64,000 nucleotides of DNA. It comes from Hyphomicrobium sp. Its GTDB lineage: Bacteria; Pseudomonadota; Alphaproteobacteria; Rhizobiales; Hyphomicrobiaceae. Below the pieces are notes generated by a model. The model ran no database searches. It saw nothing but the letters and a program-made list of their open reading frames with translations, and was not told the DNA's origin. The position numbers and the translations under genes were made by a program. Location: contig NZ_JAIETU010000005.1 in assembly GCF_019744875.1 (NCBI RefSeq), positions 496,001 through 560,000 on the forward strand, given 5' to 3'. Below are positions 8,164-17,130 of the stretch, piece after piece. Each line of letters begins with the position of its first letter. The stretch's first letter is position 1.

Positions 8164-9000
8164 TCAGTCTGTCCCGGCTGGAACAGCAGGGCGCGGCTCG
8201 GCGTAGGCCGAGAGGTCGAAGATCGTGGGATGCTCGCCGGTCAGCGGATTGTCCGGATCCCAGCCGACGCGGACGGTTTCGAAGCGCGTGTCCTTGGCGT
8301 CGTAGAGCAGCAGGCGGCCGGCGAGCGACGCGCCGAAGCCGGTGATCTCCTTGATGACCTCTGTCGCCTGGAGCGTGCCGATCACGCCCACCACGGACCC
8401 GAGCACGCCGACCTCCGAGCAGTTCGCGACGGTGCCCGGGGGCGGCGCTTCGGGGAAGAGGCAGCGGTAGCTCGGCAAGGGTTTGCCATCGGCGCCGTCT
8501 GCGAACGGTTTCAGGGTCGTCAGGTAGCCGTCGAACGGCCCCACGGCCGCGTGCACGAGGGTGCGGCGGGCGAAGTAGCAGGCATCCGACACGAGAAAGC
8601 GGGTGGTGAAGTTGTCCGAGCCATCGGCCACGATGTCGTAGCGCGAGATGATCTCGGCCGCGTTCGACGCGTCGAGGCGCGTCTCGTAGGTCTCGACCAC
8701 GACATGCGGGTTGAGGGCAGCGAGAGCCTCGCGGGCGCTGTCGACTTTCGGGCGCCCGACATTGGCCGTGGTGTGCACGACCTGGCGCTGCAGATTGTCG
8801 AGGGACACCCGGTCGTCGTCGATGATGCCCAACGTGCCGACGCCGGCGGCGGCCAGATAGAGCAGCACGGGGCTGCCGAGGCCGCCCGCGCCGACAACCA
8901 GCACGCGCGCCTGCTTCAGCTTGGCCTGGCCCTGTCCGCCGATGTCATGCAGCAGCAGGTGGCGCTTGTATCTCTGGATTTCCTCTGGCGCGAGGGCCAT
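8164..9000 (-). CDS. MoeB/ThiF-family adenylyltransferase (E1-like)
   Basis: These enzymes adenylate the C-terminal glycine of ubiquitin-like sulfur carriers (MoaD, ThiS). The 278-residue protein has the nucleotide loop GAGGLGSP (37-44), the Arg pair region NLQRQV, the Asp of DGSDNF, and the thiol position GTVANCSEVGVLG (Cys194). Both zinc CxxC pairs of E. coli MoeB are degenerate: the first is SYRC (only Cys180 remains) and the second position reads NPLTG. There is no rhodanese domain. The ATG at 9000 begins the conserved LAPEEIQRYKRHLLL helix. It follows the AsmA-like gene by 44 nt. ThiF versus MoeB cannot be decided from sequence. Confidence 0.85.
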   Translation of the reverse strand: MALAPEEIQRYKRHLLLHDIGGQGQAKLKQARVLVVGAGGLGSPVLLYLAAAGVGTLGIIDDDRVSLDNLQRQVVHTTANVGRPKVDSAREALAALNPHVVVETYETRLDASNAAEIISRYDIVADGSDNFTTRFLVSDACYFARRTLVHAAVGPFDGYLTTLKPFADGADGKPLPSYRCLFPEAPPPGTVANCSEVGVLGSVVGVIGTLQATEVIKEITGFGASLAGRLLLYDAKDTRFETVRVGWDPDNPLTGEHPTIFDLSAYAEPRPAVPAGTD

Positions 9001-9044
9001 CGTTTCGCTCTCCGGTGCGGCGCTCTGCGGAGCCGGCCGAGGCC

Positions 9045-10856
9045 TCATCCGGGATTGGGGCCGGAGCTCGTGCTGCGCGCGTTCTTGCTCGGCTCTGCCG
9101 GGCTGATGGCGGGCGCCGACCAAGGCCCGCGAATCCGAAATGCGCCGGCCGCCCTGGCGGCCTTCGTGTCGGCGCTGGTCTCCAGTTGTCCGATGGAGAG
9201 TAAGAGATCGATCGCACCCTTGTCGACATCCACGCTGCCGGCCACGGACAGCACGCGATCGTCCGTCCGGGCTTCGACCGCATCTGTCGTGATGACGCCG
9301 TTGCTGGCCTTGAAGCGGGCGACGAGCGAGTTGAGGGCGGTCGTGCGGGCGGCTGCAGGGCCCCAGCCGCGCGGCGGCGTGGTCTTGGAGGCCTCGGAGA
9401 GCGCGTCGATATCGATGCCGAGGCGCCCGCCTTCCGGCATTTCGAGCGACATGGTGCCGGAAACGGTGTCCAGCACCTCCGCCTCGGTCGCGCCGCGTGC
9501 CGTGAGATGGACGGCGATATCGCCTGCGCCCTCGACGATCGGCGGCACGAGGCGACCCGCGGCGATCGTGGGCAGATCCATATCCTCGAGCGCGGCGCGG
9601 AGGGTGTAATGCGGTTCGGCCCCCGTCATATCGATGGCGAGCTGGCCTTCTCCCTTGCCACCCTGCTCAAGCTCGATTTCCGCAAGCTCCCCATAGAGCT
9701 TGCCGCCCTGGACCGAAATGCTCGCGGCGAACCGGCCGAGCCGCGTCGAGCCGTTCATCACGTTGCCGGTCGAGATGCGCACGTCCGCGTCCGTCGCCCT
9801 GATGAAAGAGGGCTCGGCGAAGCCCGGCATTCTGAGACCCGACGCCCATTGCGACGCGCGGGCCAGCGGCGAAGTGCTGGCCGGGGCCAGATACGGCGCG
9901 ACGTCGAAGTTCGGGAACGCCAGGGTGCCTTCGATGATCGGACGCTCGGCGCCAGACTTGAGGGAAAGCGCGCCCGTCGCGGCATTACCGTCGAGCGTGA
10001 TTTCGGCGTGCTCGAACGAGACCGAATTGTGCCGCAGCGTGAGCGCGCCTTTGGCGGTGAAGGCTCCGAGCCCGCGTCCGTCCGGCCAAGTGATGCCGAG
10101 CCAGTCGGCGGCCTTGCGCGCATTGGGCAGCGAAAGCTCGGCATTTTCCGCTGTGATCTTGGCGCTTTCGCCCAACGTCAGGCGCCCGTCGAATGCGGTC
10201 TTCATCAGCTTGCCATTGATTTCGGCGTGCACGCGGACGAGGGCGTCCTTGCCGTCGTTCGCAATCGAGGCGAACGCGACGTCGAAATCCAGCGGCTCGC
10301 CACGGACCTCCATCCGGCCCTTGGCCTTCACGAGCCCGTTTCGGTCCGTCACGACCTCGGCATTGACGTTCTCGATGGTCTCGACGGTTCCGGCCGGCGA
10401 CGTGACGGCGACCTGCGAATTCAGGAAGAGGAGCGAGCGGAACTTGAAGGTCTTGAGAGCGGATACGATCGGGCCCAGCGGATCGGCCGCGTCGGTGGCG
10501 GGCTGAGACAACGGAGACGCTGAGCCGTCGACGACGATGCGGGCATTGTCCAGCGCGAGATCCGAGCCGCCCCCGAGCACCAGGGCGCGGAACACCTTGC
10601 CCACGGCGCTGCCGCCCGCGTTCTCGCCAATCAGGGCGACGTTGCCGCTCTCGATGACCACACGCGGCGTGGTCGAAATCTCGAGAGGCGCGGCGATGGT
10701 GATGGTCTCGCGGTTGTCCGCGTGGACGGACGAGCCCGGCAGGGGCGCAGTCCCGCGCGATCCTATCAGAACAGGTCCGACGAGGGCCGCACCGATTAAG
10801 CCGAGCGAGGCAATCGCTACAGCCAACGGACGACGCTTTTCAGCTTTGCCGACCAT
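9045..10856 (-). CDS. AsmA-family protein
   Basis: A 603-residue protein with one N-terminal membrane anchor (about residues 10-33) and a long periplasmic beta-rich region. The C-terminal part carries the AsmA-like pattern (VEGAGDIAVHLTARG, SGTMSLEMPEGG, SIGQL). AsmA/TamB-type proteins are bridge-like and linked to lipid transport and outer-membrane assembly. The tail (ISPAEPSKNARSTSS) is disordered. The gene precedes the MoeB-like gene on the same strand with a 44-nt gap; no functional link is obvious. Confidence 0.75.
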   Translation of the reverse strand: MVGKAEKRRPLAVAIASLGLIGAALVGPVLIGSRGTAPLPGSSVHADNRETITIAAPLEISTTPRVVIESGNVALIGENAGGSAVGKVFRALVLGGGSDLALDNARIVVDGSASPLSQPATDAADPLGPIVSALKTFKFRSLLFLNSQVAVTSPAGTVETIENVNAEVVTDRNGLVKAKGRMEVRGEPLDFDVAFASIANDGKDALVRVHAEINGKLMKTAFDGRLTLGESAKITAENAELSLPNARKAADWLGITWPDGRGLGAFTAKGALTLRHNSVSFEHAEITLDGNAATGALSLKSGAERPIIEGTLAFPNFDVAPYLAPASTSPLARASQWASGLRMPGFAEPSFIRATDADVRISTGNVMNGSTRLGRFAASISVQGGKLYGELAEIELEQGGKGEGQLAIDMTGAEPHYTLRAALEDMDLPTIAAGRLVPPIVEGAGDIAVHLTARGATEAEVLDTVSGTMSLEMPEGGRLGIDIDALSEASKTTPPRGWGPAAARTTALNSLVARFKASNGVITTDAVEARTDDRVLSVAGSVDVDKGAIDLLLSIGQLETSADTKAARAAGAFRIRGPWSAPAISPAEPSKNARSTSSGPNPG

Positions 10857-11088
10857 GAGGAACGCTGTTCCGCGTATGAGATGTCACTACGAAAAACCGG
10901 CAATTCCCCGCAGCCGGCTTGCGCATCTTACTTACTGAAGACGCGTTGCGCGCGCAATACATGACACAGCCCAAAATGCCTGCTGAACGAACAGAAACTG
11001 CCCAATTTTCAATGCTCTAAGGGTTCGCTCCCAAAATCTTGGATGCTCTGGCTCCGGAGTTTTCTAGAACGAACCCGCGGAAAAGAAG

Positions 11089-11124
11089 CCGGGAGGCGAC
11101 GCATTTTTCGCGCACGCCTCCCGG
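11089..11124. terminator. Bidirectional hairpin terminator after the metal-efflux operon
   Basis: CCGGGAGGCG (11089-11098) pairs perfectly with CGCCTCCCGG (11115-11124) around a 16-nt loop. T-runs flank both sides: on the plus strand TTTTT lies a few bases beyond, and on the minus strand CTTCTTTTCC follows. It sits 40 nt after the last gene of the efflux operon. The rest of the 308-nt gap (10857-11164) shows no gene. Confidence 0.65.
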
Positions 11125-11164
11125 GGCAGTTTTTCAGGTCATCGTGCGTGGCATCGCCTGCGCG

Positions 11165-11560
11165 CTAGTCGATCTTGAAGCGCGCCTGCTCCGTTGCGTG
11201 GCCCGGCAGCGTCAAGGAGACGACGACCGTGGTGCCCTTGGCGGCATTGAAGCTGCCCGAGCCCTTGAGCGCATTGCCCGTGGCTGGCGCCAGCGTCACG
11301 ACCTCGGTCTTGCCATCTGCAAGCACCGTTGCGGTCGCCTTGGCGGCGCTGACGTCTTCTTCTTTGCCGTCCTCATGCGTGACGTAGAGATCGAGCGTGC
11401 CGCCAGTGGCGACGAGCTCCAGGTGATGGTGCCCGCTGTGCACGACGATGCCGTTGTGCTTGGCCTCGTGATCGTGGGCTTCCTCGTGGCCTTCTTCGGC
11501 GCTGGCCAGCCCGCCGCCGAGCGCGAACGCCATGGCGAGAGCAACTACAAAGCGCTTCAT
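11165..11560 (-). CDS. Histidine-rich periplasmic protein of the efflux operon
   Basis: The 131-residue protein has a clear signal peptide (KRFVVALAMAFALGGGLASA). The mature N-terminus is His/Glu-rich (EEGHEEAHDHEAKHN, then VHSGHHHLEL). The rest is a small beta-rich domain with YVTHEDGKEEDVSAAKATATVL, resembling the first domain of the adaptor protein upstream. A periplasmic metal-buffering or metal-delivery role is inferred from composition and from its place 26 nt after the RND pump. I do not recognise a named family. Confidence 0.7.
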   Translation of the reverse strand: MKRFVVALAMAFALGGGLASAEEGHEEAHDHEAKHNGIVVHSGHHHLELVATGGTLDLYVTHEDGKEEDVSAAKATATVLADGKTEVVTLAPATGNALKGSGSFNAAKGTTVVVSLTLPGHATEQARFKID

Positions 11561-11586
11561 GATCGGTAACTCCTTCTTGGTTGCGT

Positions 11587-14500
11587 TTAAAAAGCTTCGG
11601 CGTGAACGTTCTTGGTGGCCTCCTGCGCCAGGCGTTCGAGCGGCTTGCGGCCAAACAGCAAGAACAGGACTGGGGTCAGGAAGGCGTCCAACAGGGTGGC
11701 GGTGACGAGACCGCCAAAAATCGTGATGGCGACAGGATGCAGCAGCTCCTTGCCCGGCTCGTCGGCGCCGATCATGAGCGGCACGAGCGCGACACCGGCC
11801 GCGAGCGCCGTCATCAACACCGGCGTCAAGCGTTCGAGCGTGCCGCGGACGACCATGTGGCGTCCGAAGCGCTCTCCCTCGAAGAGCGTCAGGTTGATGT
11901 AGTGGCTGATCTTCAGGATGCCGTTGCGGGTGGCGATGCCGGCCAGCGTGATGAAGCCGATGGCGCTCGCAACCGAGAACGGTTGTCCCGCAATCCAGAG
12001 CGCCGCCACGCTGCCGATCATCGCGAGCGGCACGTTGCCCATGATGATGAGGGCCAGCGCCGTCGAGCGGTAGCGCGTATAGAGCACCACGAAGATCAGC
12101 GTGAGCGACACGACGGAGAGCAGCGCAATGAGACGCGAGGCTTCCTCCTGGGCCTGGAACTGGCCTTCGAGGCTCGTGAAGTAGCCTTGCGGCAACGTGA
12201 CCTGCGCGATCTCACGGCGCACGGCCTCGACGATGCCCGCCATGTCGGACCCGTCGGTGTTCGCCAGCACGGCAATGCGCCGGCGACCGTTCTCGCGCTG
12301 GATCTGATTGGGCCCGTCCGTTTCCAACACGTCTGCGACGCTGCTGATCGGTATCCGGCCCGCCGGGCTTTCGATCAGCATCTCGCTCAAGGCGCGCGTG
12401 GTTCGGTCGGCATCTGACAGCCTCAGCACGACATCGAAGCGCTTCTGCTGATCGATGATTTCCGAGACGACACGGCCGTTGGAGAGCGTTTCGAGCGCGC
12501 TCGTGATGGTGCTCGGGTTCAATCCGTAGCGCTTGGCCTTTTCGTAGTCGATGCGGACCTGCAGCTCCGGAATGCGCACCTGCTTTTCTGTCTGCAGGTC
12601 GACGATGCCGGGAATGGCTTTCAGCCGCCCTTCCAGCATGGCGGCGAGGCTGCGCAAGGTGTCGTAATCCTCGCCGTAGATCTTGAGCGCGATCTGGGCG
12701 CGGACGCCCGACAGCATGTGGTCGAGCCGGTGCGCAATGGGCTGGCCGACGGTGATCGAGGCCGGCAGCACCGAGAGCCGCGAGCGGATATCCGCCAGCA
12801 CCTGCTCGCGCCCGCGAGACGACGGGCGCAGGTCGACGTCGATTTCGCTCGTGTGGACGCCCTCGGCATGCTCGTCGAGCTCCGCGCGTCCCGTGCGCCG
12901 GCCCACGGAGTGGACCTCCGGCACCTCGGACACGAGGTTCTCCGCGATGCGCCCGATGCGGTCCGATTCCGACAACGAGATGCCGGGCTGGAAGGAGACG
13001 CCAACCAGCACGGTTCCTTCGTTGAAGGCCGGCAGAAACGCACGCGGCAGCATGACCGCGCCGATGACCGCCACCGCGACCGCGGCGACGGGCATGCCGA
13101 TCACGAATGCTGGCCGTTCGAAGGACCATTCGAGGCCGCGCTTCTGCCAGCGCTTCAGCACGCGCACGAGCGGGCTTTCATGCTCTACGAGTGATTTCAT
13201 GCGCGGCAGCAGCCAGTAGCAAAGCACGGGCGTGACCGTCATGGACACCAGCAAGCTGGCCAGGATCGAGACGATGAAGGCGATGCCGAGCGGCGCAAAC
13301 AGACGGCCTTCGATGCCCGACAGCGCGAACAGCGGCAGGAAGACGAGCACGATGATCGCCGTGGCATAGAGAATGCCCGAGCGGACCTCGATGGACGCTT
13401 CCGCGACGACCTGTTCCGTCGGGCGGGGGTCCCTGGCGCCCGCGGCCCTGTGAAGGCCGAGGCGCCGGTAAATGTTCTCGACGTCGACCACGGCGTCGTC
13501 GACGAGCGCACCGATGGCGATGGCCAGGCCACCGAGCGTCATGGTGTTGATCGACAGCCCCATGGCCTCGAAGACGATGATGGTGGTCAACACCGAGAAG
13601 GGGATAGCGAGCAGCGAGATGAACGTCGTCTGCCAGTTGAGCAGGAACGCGAACAGAACAACGGCCACGACAATGAGCGCTTCGACAAGCACGCGCTGCA
13701 CGTTGTTGATGGACGCCTCGATGAACGTTGCCTGCCGGAACTGGATGTCCGTGACGCTGACGCCCTCCGGCATCACGCGCTGGATCTCGGGCAGGATCCG
13801 TTCGATCTCGCGCGTGATCGACACCGTGTCGGCGCCCGGCTGCTTCTGGACGCCGAGAATGACGGCGGGCTTGCCTTTGTAGCCGGCATCGCCGCGCTTG
13901 GCGCGCGCCGCGAAATCGACGGTGGCGACCTGGCTCAAGGTGACAGGCTGCCCGCTGCGATAGGTGACGACGAGGTTGCGAAGGTCTTCGATACGCGTCG
14001 AGCGCGCAATGTTGCGGATCAGGAACTCGCGCGTACGCTGGTCCACGAAGCCGCCGCCGGTGTTGACGCCGAACGCCTTGATGGCCTCCTGGATGGCATC
14101 GAAACTAATGTCGAGACCGGCCATGCGGCGCGGATCCGGAACGACGCGGTACTGGCGCACCTCGCCGCCGATGGGGATGACCTGCGAAACGCCGGACACC
14201 GTCAGGATCTGCGGGCGCACCGTGAAGTCGGCCAGTTCGCGCAACGCCATCGGGTCGACTTTTTCGCTCGACATGGCGATCAGCATGATCTCGCCCATGA
14301 CGGAGGAGATCGGCCCCATCTGCGCGATGACATTCGGCGGCATCTGCTCGCGCACGAGCTGAAGGCGCTCGGAGACCTGCTGGCGCGCAAGATAGATTTC
14401 CGTCGACCAGTCGAACTCGACATAGACGATAGAGAGGCCCACGCTTGAAACGGAGCGGACGCGGGAAACGCCGGCCATGCCGTTCATGGCCGTCTCGATC

Positions 14501-14703
14501 GGGAAGGTGACGAGTTGCTCGACCTCTTCCGGTGCGAAGCCCTGCACCTCTGTCATCAGCGTGACAGTCGGCCGGTTGAGATCGGGGAAGACGTCGACGG
14601 GAAGCCGCCCAAGCGCGAGCAGACCGTAGACGCTCATCGCGATGGCGGCGGCGAGCACCAGCAGCCGGTTGGAGAGACTGGCGCGGACAATGGCGTTGAA
14701 CAT
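11587..14703 (-). CDS. Heavy-metal efflux RND pump, CzcA/CusA family
   Basis: A 1038-residue inner-membrane transporter that exports metal cations through a tripartite periplasmic system driven by protons. It shows the HME-RND layout: TM1 at 11-33, a large periplasmic loop, a TM2-TM6 cluster, a second loop and a second TM cluster. The intramembrane proton-relay segment reads GALVDDAVVDVENIYRRL (Asp402, Asp403, Asp407, Glu409), close to neither the canonical CzcA (VDGAVVIVEN) nor CusA (VDAAIVMIEN) form, so the metal is uncertain. The start MFNAIVRASLSNR at 14703 fits the family. It lies 10 nt after the adaptor gene. Confidence 0.9.
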   Translation of the reverse strand: MFNAIVRASLSNRLLVLAAAIAMSVYGLLALGRLPVDVFPDLNRPTVTLMTEVQGFAPEEVEQLVTFPIETAMNGMAGVSRVRSVSSVGLSIVYVEFDWSTEIYLARQQVSERLQLVREQMPPNVIAQMGPISSVMGEIMLIAMSSEKVDPMALRELADFTVRPQILTVSGVSQVIPIGGEVRQYRVVPDPRRMAGLDISFDAIQEAIKAFGVNTGGGFVDQRTREFLIRNIARSTRIEDLRNLVVTYRSGQPVTLSQVATVDFAARAKRGDAGYKGKPAVILGVQKQPGADTVSITREIERILPEIQRVMPEGVSVTDIQFRQATFIEASINNVQRVLVEALIVVAVVLFAFLLNWQTTFISLLAIPFSVLTTIIVFEAMGLSINTMTLGGLAIAIGALVDDAVVDVENIYRRLGLHRAAGARDPRPTEQVVAEASIEVRSGILYATAIIVLVFLPLFALSGIEGRLFAPLGIAFIVSILASLLVSMTVTPVLCYWLLPRMKSLVEHESPLVRVLKRWQKRGLEWSFERPAFVIGMPVAAVAVAVIGAVMLPRAFLPAFNEGTVLVGVSFQPGISLSESDRIGRIAENLVSEVPEVHSVGRRTGRAELDEHAEGVHTSEIDVDLRPSSRGREQVLADIRSRLSVLPASITVGQPIAHRLDHMLSGVRAQIALKIYGEDYDTLRSLAAMLEGRLKAIPGIVDLQTEKQVRIPELQVRIDYEKAKRYGLNPSTITSALETLSNGRVVSEIIDQQKRFDVVLRLSDADRTTRALSEMLIESPAGRIPISSVADVLETDGPNQIQRENGRRRIAVLANTDGSDMAGIVEAVRREIAQVTLPQGYFTSLEGQFQAQEEASRLIALLSVVSLTLIFVVLYTRYRSTALALIIMGNVPLAMIGSVAALWIAGQPFSVASAIGFITLAGIATRNGILKISHYINLTLFEGERFGRHMVVRGTLERLTPVLMTALAAGVALVPLMIGADEPGKELLHPVAITIFGGLVTATLLDAFLTPVLFLLFGRKPLERLAQEATKNVHAEAF

Positions 14704-14713
14704 GTCCGGGCCC

Positions 14714-16450
14714 TCAACGCACTTGATTGATGATTTCGGCGCCGTCGGTGACGACCCGGTCGCCATCCTTCAGGCCTCCCGTGACGATGACGCGCTCACC
14801 GTCCAGCGGCACGACACGCACGGGGCGCGGAGCAAAGCGCTCCGGCTCGACTTTCACCCACACCTGGCTGAGCCCGCTCGTGCCGCGCACGACGGAGGCG
14901 CCGGGCACGACGATGCCGTCGACGGGCGCGCCGTGCTGGACCAGCACCTTGACCGTGACGCCGATCGCGAGAGACGTATGCGCCTCGTCGACCTTGAACA
15001 TGAGCTGCACCGACTGCTGGCGCAGGGCGGGCGCGCGGCCGATGAAGGTCAGAGGGATCTTGTGCCCTTCGGCGTCGACTGCCGTGGCACCGGCGACGAG
15101 AGCGTCGTTGTCGCTGCCCGAAATGCCGATCGCCTCGATCCAGAGCTGCTTGGGATCGACGACCTCGAACAGCGTATCGCGCGCGCTCACAACCTGGCCG
15201 GCCCGCACGTTCGCCACCGAAATGATGCCGGAGACGGGCGCCTTGAGCTCGAGCCGTTCGCCCGACTTCGGCTCCAGGACGCGCTTCTGCTCGCGCAGAG
15301 ATTCGATCTCGGAGCGCGTGTCTTCGATCTCTCGCTGGGGAACGTAGTCGCCGGAGATGCGCGTCAGGCGGGCGAGCTTCTGCTCGGCGATGCGAAGCTT
15401 GCCTTCCACATCCGCCGTGACCTGCTGCAGCGTGCCGCGCTCGTAGACCGGCATGGCGGGCGCGATGAGAGCGAGGATTTCGCCGGCCTTCACGGTCTTG
15501 CCGACGTAGGACAGCTCTCCCTGCGTCAGCTCCACCTCGCCGTCCATCGGGGCTTGCACGCGCCCTTCGTGGGCGGGATCCGCCACGACCGTGCCGACGA
15601 GTTCCCGGCCGGCGAGCGCCTTGCCGGTTTTGGCGATTTGCGTGCGCACGTGCAGGAGGCGCTGCGTGGACTTGGGAAGGAAGACCTCACCTGTCGGCAG
15701 CTTCGACGGGGCGATGCCGGACATCACGGGCGTTGCGGCTTCGCCGCCGTGGTCGTGGCCGTCATGCGCCTTGGCAGGCGGTGGCGGGAGGGCGGCCAAC
15801 ACGACGGCCGCGAGGAGAATGGCAGAGACGCGCGTGGCCGATCCGTGCGGCGCGGCCTCTGGCGCAGGCGCGGCGGGCGCGGACAGATCGTCGGGCGGAA
15901 GGCGGATGGGCCGGAACGCAAACGAGAGGAAGAACCCACCGAACGCGGCCGTCAGCGCCACGATCCAGAGCACGGGGTTCTTCCACAGGCCGTCGCCTCC
16001 GACCGCCGCTTCGACTTCCTCCGGAACGACGAGCATGCCCGCCAACAGATCGGCGCTGCCGTCCGCCGTGACGGTGAACGTCAGCGGCTTGCTGCCCGGG
16101 GCGTCCACCCATTCGGCGTCGATTTCGTAGACGCCGTTGCCGAGTTCTTCGACAGCGCCCGGCGGGACGCCTTCACCGGTCACCTCGATTTTGGCGCCCG
16201 TGACCGGTTCGTTGGTGGCCATGCGGTCGAGATAGATGGTCAGCGTGTGGCCCTGCGCCACCGCCACCAGTTCGATGTCGCTGCCCTCCGCGACGAGGCG
16301 CGGCACGGCGGCGGCCTGCTGAGGCGCTGGTCCCTCGTCATGGCCTTCATGTGCGTAGGCAGGCGCCAGCGCCGTGGACAGCACGGGCGTGGCAATCGTG
16401 AAAATCGCGAGGGTCGCCGCGCGGATCAGCGTCTTGGCGGGAAAGTTCAT
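14714..16450 (-). CDS. RND membrane-fusion protein with extra N-terminal membrane domain
   Basis: The C-terminal ~330 residues form a periplasmic adaptor: barrel-sandwich halves (GRVQAPMDGEVELTQGELSYVGKTV and ELKAPVSGIISVANVRAGQVV) flanking a coiled coil, then beta-barrel and proximal domains (VIVTGGLKDGDRVVTDG). In front lies an unusual ~230-residue part: a signal peptide, a His-rich AHEGHDEG segment, a beta domain of the FixH/YtkA kind, two hydrophobic helices (about 155-180 and 210-232) and a second His-rich HDGHDHGG. The ATG at 16450 has AAAGAGG upstream. It is the partner of the pump 10 nt downstream. An outer-membrane channel gene is not in the operon. Confidence 0.88.
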   Translation of the reverse strand: MNFPAKTLIRAATLAIFTIATPVLSTALAPAYAHEGHDEGPAPQQAAAVPRLVAEGSDIELVAVAQGHTLTIYLDRMATNEPVTGAKIEVTGEGVPPGAVEELGNGVYEIDAEWVDAPGSKPLTFTVTADGSADLLAGMLVVPEEVEAAVGGDGLWKNPVLWIVALTAAFGGFFLSFAFRPIRLPPDDLSAPAAPAPEAAPHGSATRVSAILLAAVVLAALPPPPAKAHDGHDHGGEAATPVMSGIAPSKLPTGEVFLPKSTQRLLHVRTQIAKTGKALAGRELVGTVVADPAHEGRVQAPMDGEVELTQGELSYVGKTVKAGEILALIAPAMPVYERGTLQQVTADVEGKLRIAEQKLARLTRISGDYVPQREIEDTRSEIESLREQKRVLEPKSGERLELKAPVSGIISVANVRAGQVVSARDTLFEVVDPKQLWIEAIGISGSDNDALVAGATAVDAEGHKIPLTFIGRAPALRQQSVQLMFKVDEAHTSLAIGVTVKVLVQHGAPVDGIVVPGASVVRGTSGLSQVWVKVEPERFAPRPVRVVPLDGERVIVTGGLKDGDRVVTDGAEIINQVR

Positions 16451-16605
16451 GCTCAAAGCCTCTTTCGTGAGAAAGCTCAAGCAATCGCGGGATCGGGAGC
16501 GAATATCGCGCGCGCCGTAACGGCACGCAGACGAGGGTCGCTTCTTATCTGGGATTGCTCAGGGAGAGCGCCGTGAGTCCGCAATCACGCGGACGGCGAG
16601 CGCAA

Positions 16606-17043
16606 TCAGGCCAAGTCGCGGGGGGGCCGGAACAGCGGCGAGGACAGCTGGCCGAGCGGAATATGCGCTTCGCCCACCGGAACCGTGATCCGTGCATGGG
16701 CGGAAATCGAGAGACCGCAGTCTCCGGCGGCTACCGCAAAGGTCGCGCAGCTGTGCAGGTGGGCGTGCTTGCAGGGGCCGTCGCCGGACGCCGGCTCATC
16801 GCCGGAATGGCCAGCCGTATCGGCACCTGCGTCAGCGCAATCCGTGCTGGCAACATCTTGCGACGCGTGGTCGGCGTGGGTGCTCGCGCCGTCATTGGCA
16901 TTAGCGTCGTGCGCGTGTACGGCGCCGCCGTGCTCATGCATCGGACACGAGGCAAGCGCAGACGCATAGCCGTTCACGCCCGCGACGCTCAAGGCGACGA
17001 CGAGCATGAAAACGTGCAGAATCTGGCGAGCCAGTTGGCGCAT
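16606..17043 (-). CDS. His/Cys-rich secreted protein heading the metal-efflux operon
   Basis: A signal peptide (about residues 1-32) is followed by a stretch dense in His, Asp and Cys (CPMHEHGGAVHAHDAN, then CKHAHLHSCATF) and a C-terminus LFRPPRDLA. The composition suggests soft or borderline metal binding in the periplasm. It resembles short DUF2946/CopL-like proteins at the head of metal-resistance operons, but I cannot assign a family firmly. It is transcribed ahead of the adaptor gene with a 155-nt gap. Confidence 0.6.
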   Translation of the reverse strand: MRQLARQILHVFMLVVALSVAGVNGYASALASCPMHEHGGAVHAHDANANDGASTHADHASQDVASTDCADAGADTAGHSGDEPASGDGPCKHAHLHSCATFAVAAGDCGLSISAHARITVPVGEAHIPLGQLSSPLFRPPRDLA

Positions 17044-17075
17044 GGGTTCGAGAAAAGCCGTGGGATTTGCGTCAG

Positions 17076-17091
17076 GTCAAGTGAATTTGAC
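17076..17091. promoter_or_regulatory. Inverted repeat upstream of the metal-efflux operon
   Basis: GTCAA (17076-17080) and TTGAC (17087-17091) form a perfect 5-6-5 dyad ending 33 nt upstream of the first ATG of the efflux operon at 17043. Position and symmetry fit an operator; the regulator is unknown and no regulator gene is adjacent. Short dyads also occur by chance. Confidence 0.3.
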
Positions 17092-17130
17092 GCCATAATC
17101 TTGCGCGGACCTGTGGCTTTTCCGTGTTGG

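Noticed and set aside
14642-16576. Plus-strand open frame of 644 codons opposite the adaptor gene
   Set aside because: It is antisense to a clear membrane-fusion protein. Long antisense frames are expected at this GC content, and the translation is Arg/His/Asp-rich without any domain.
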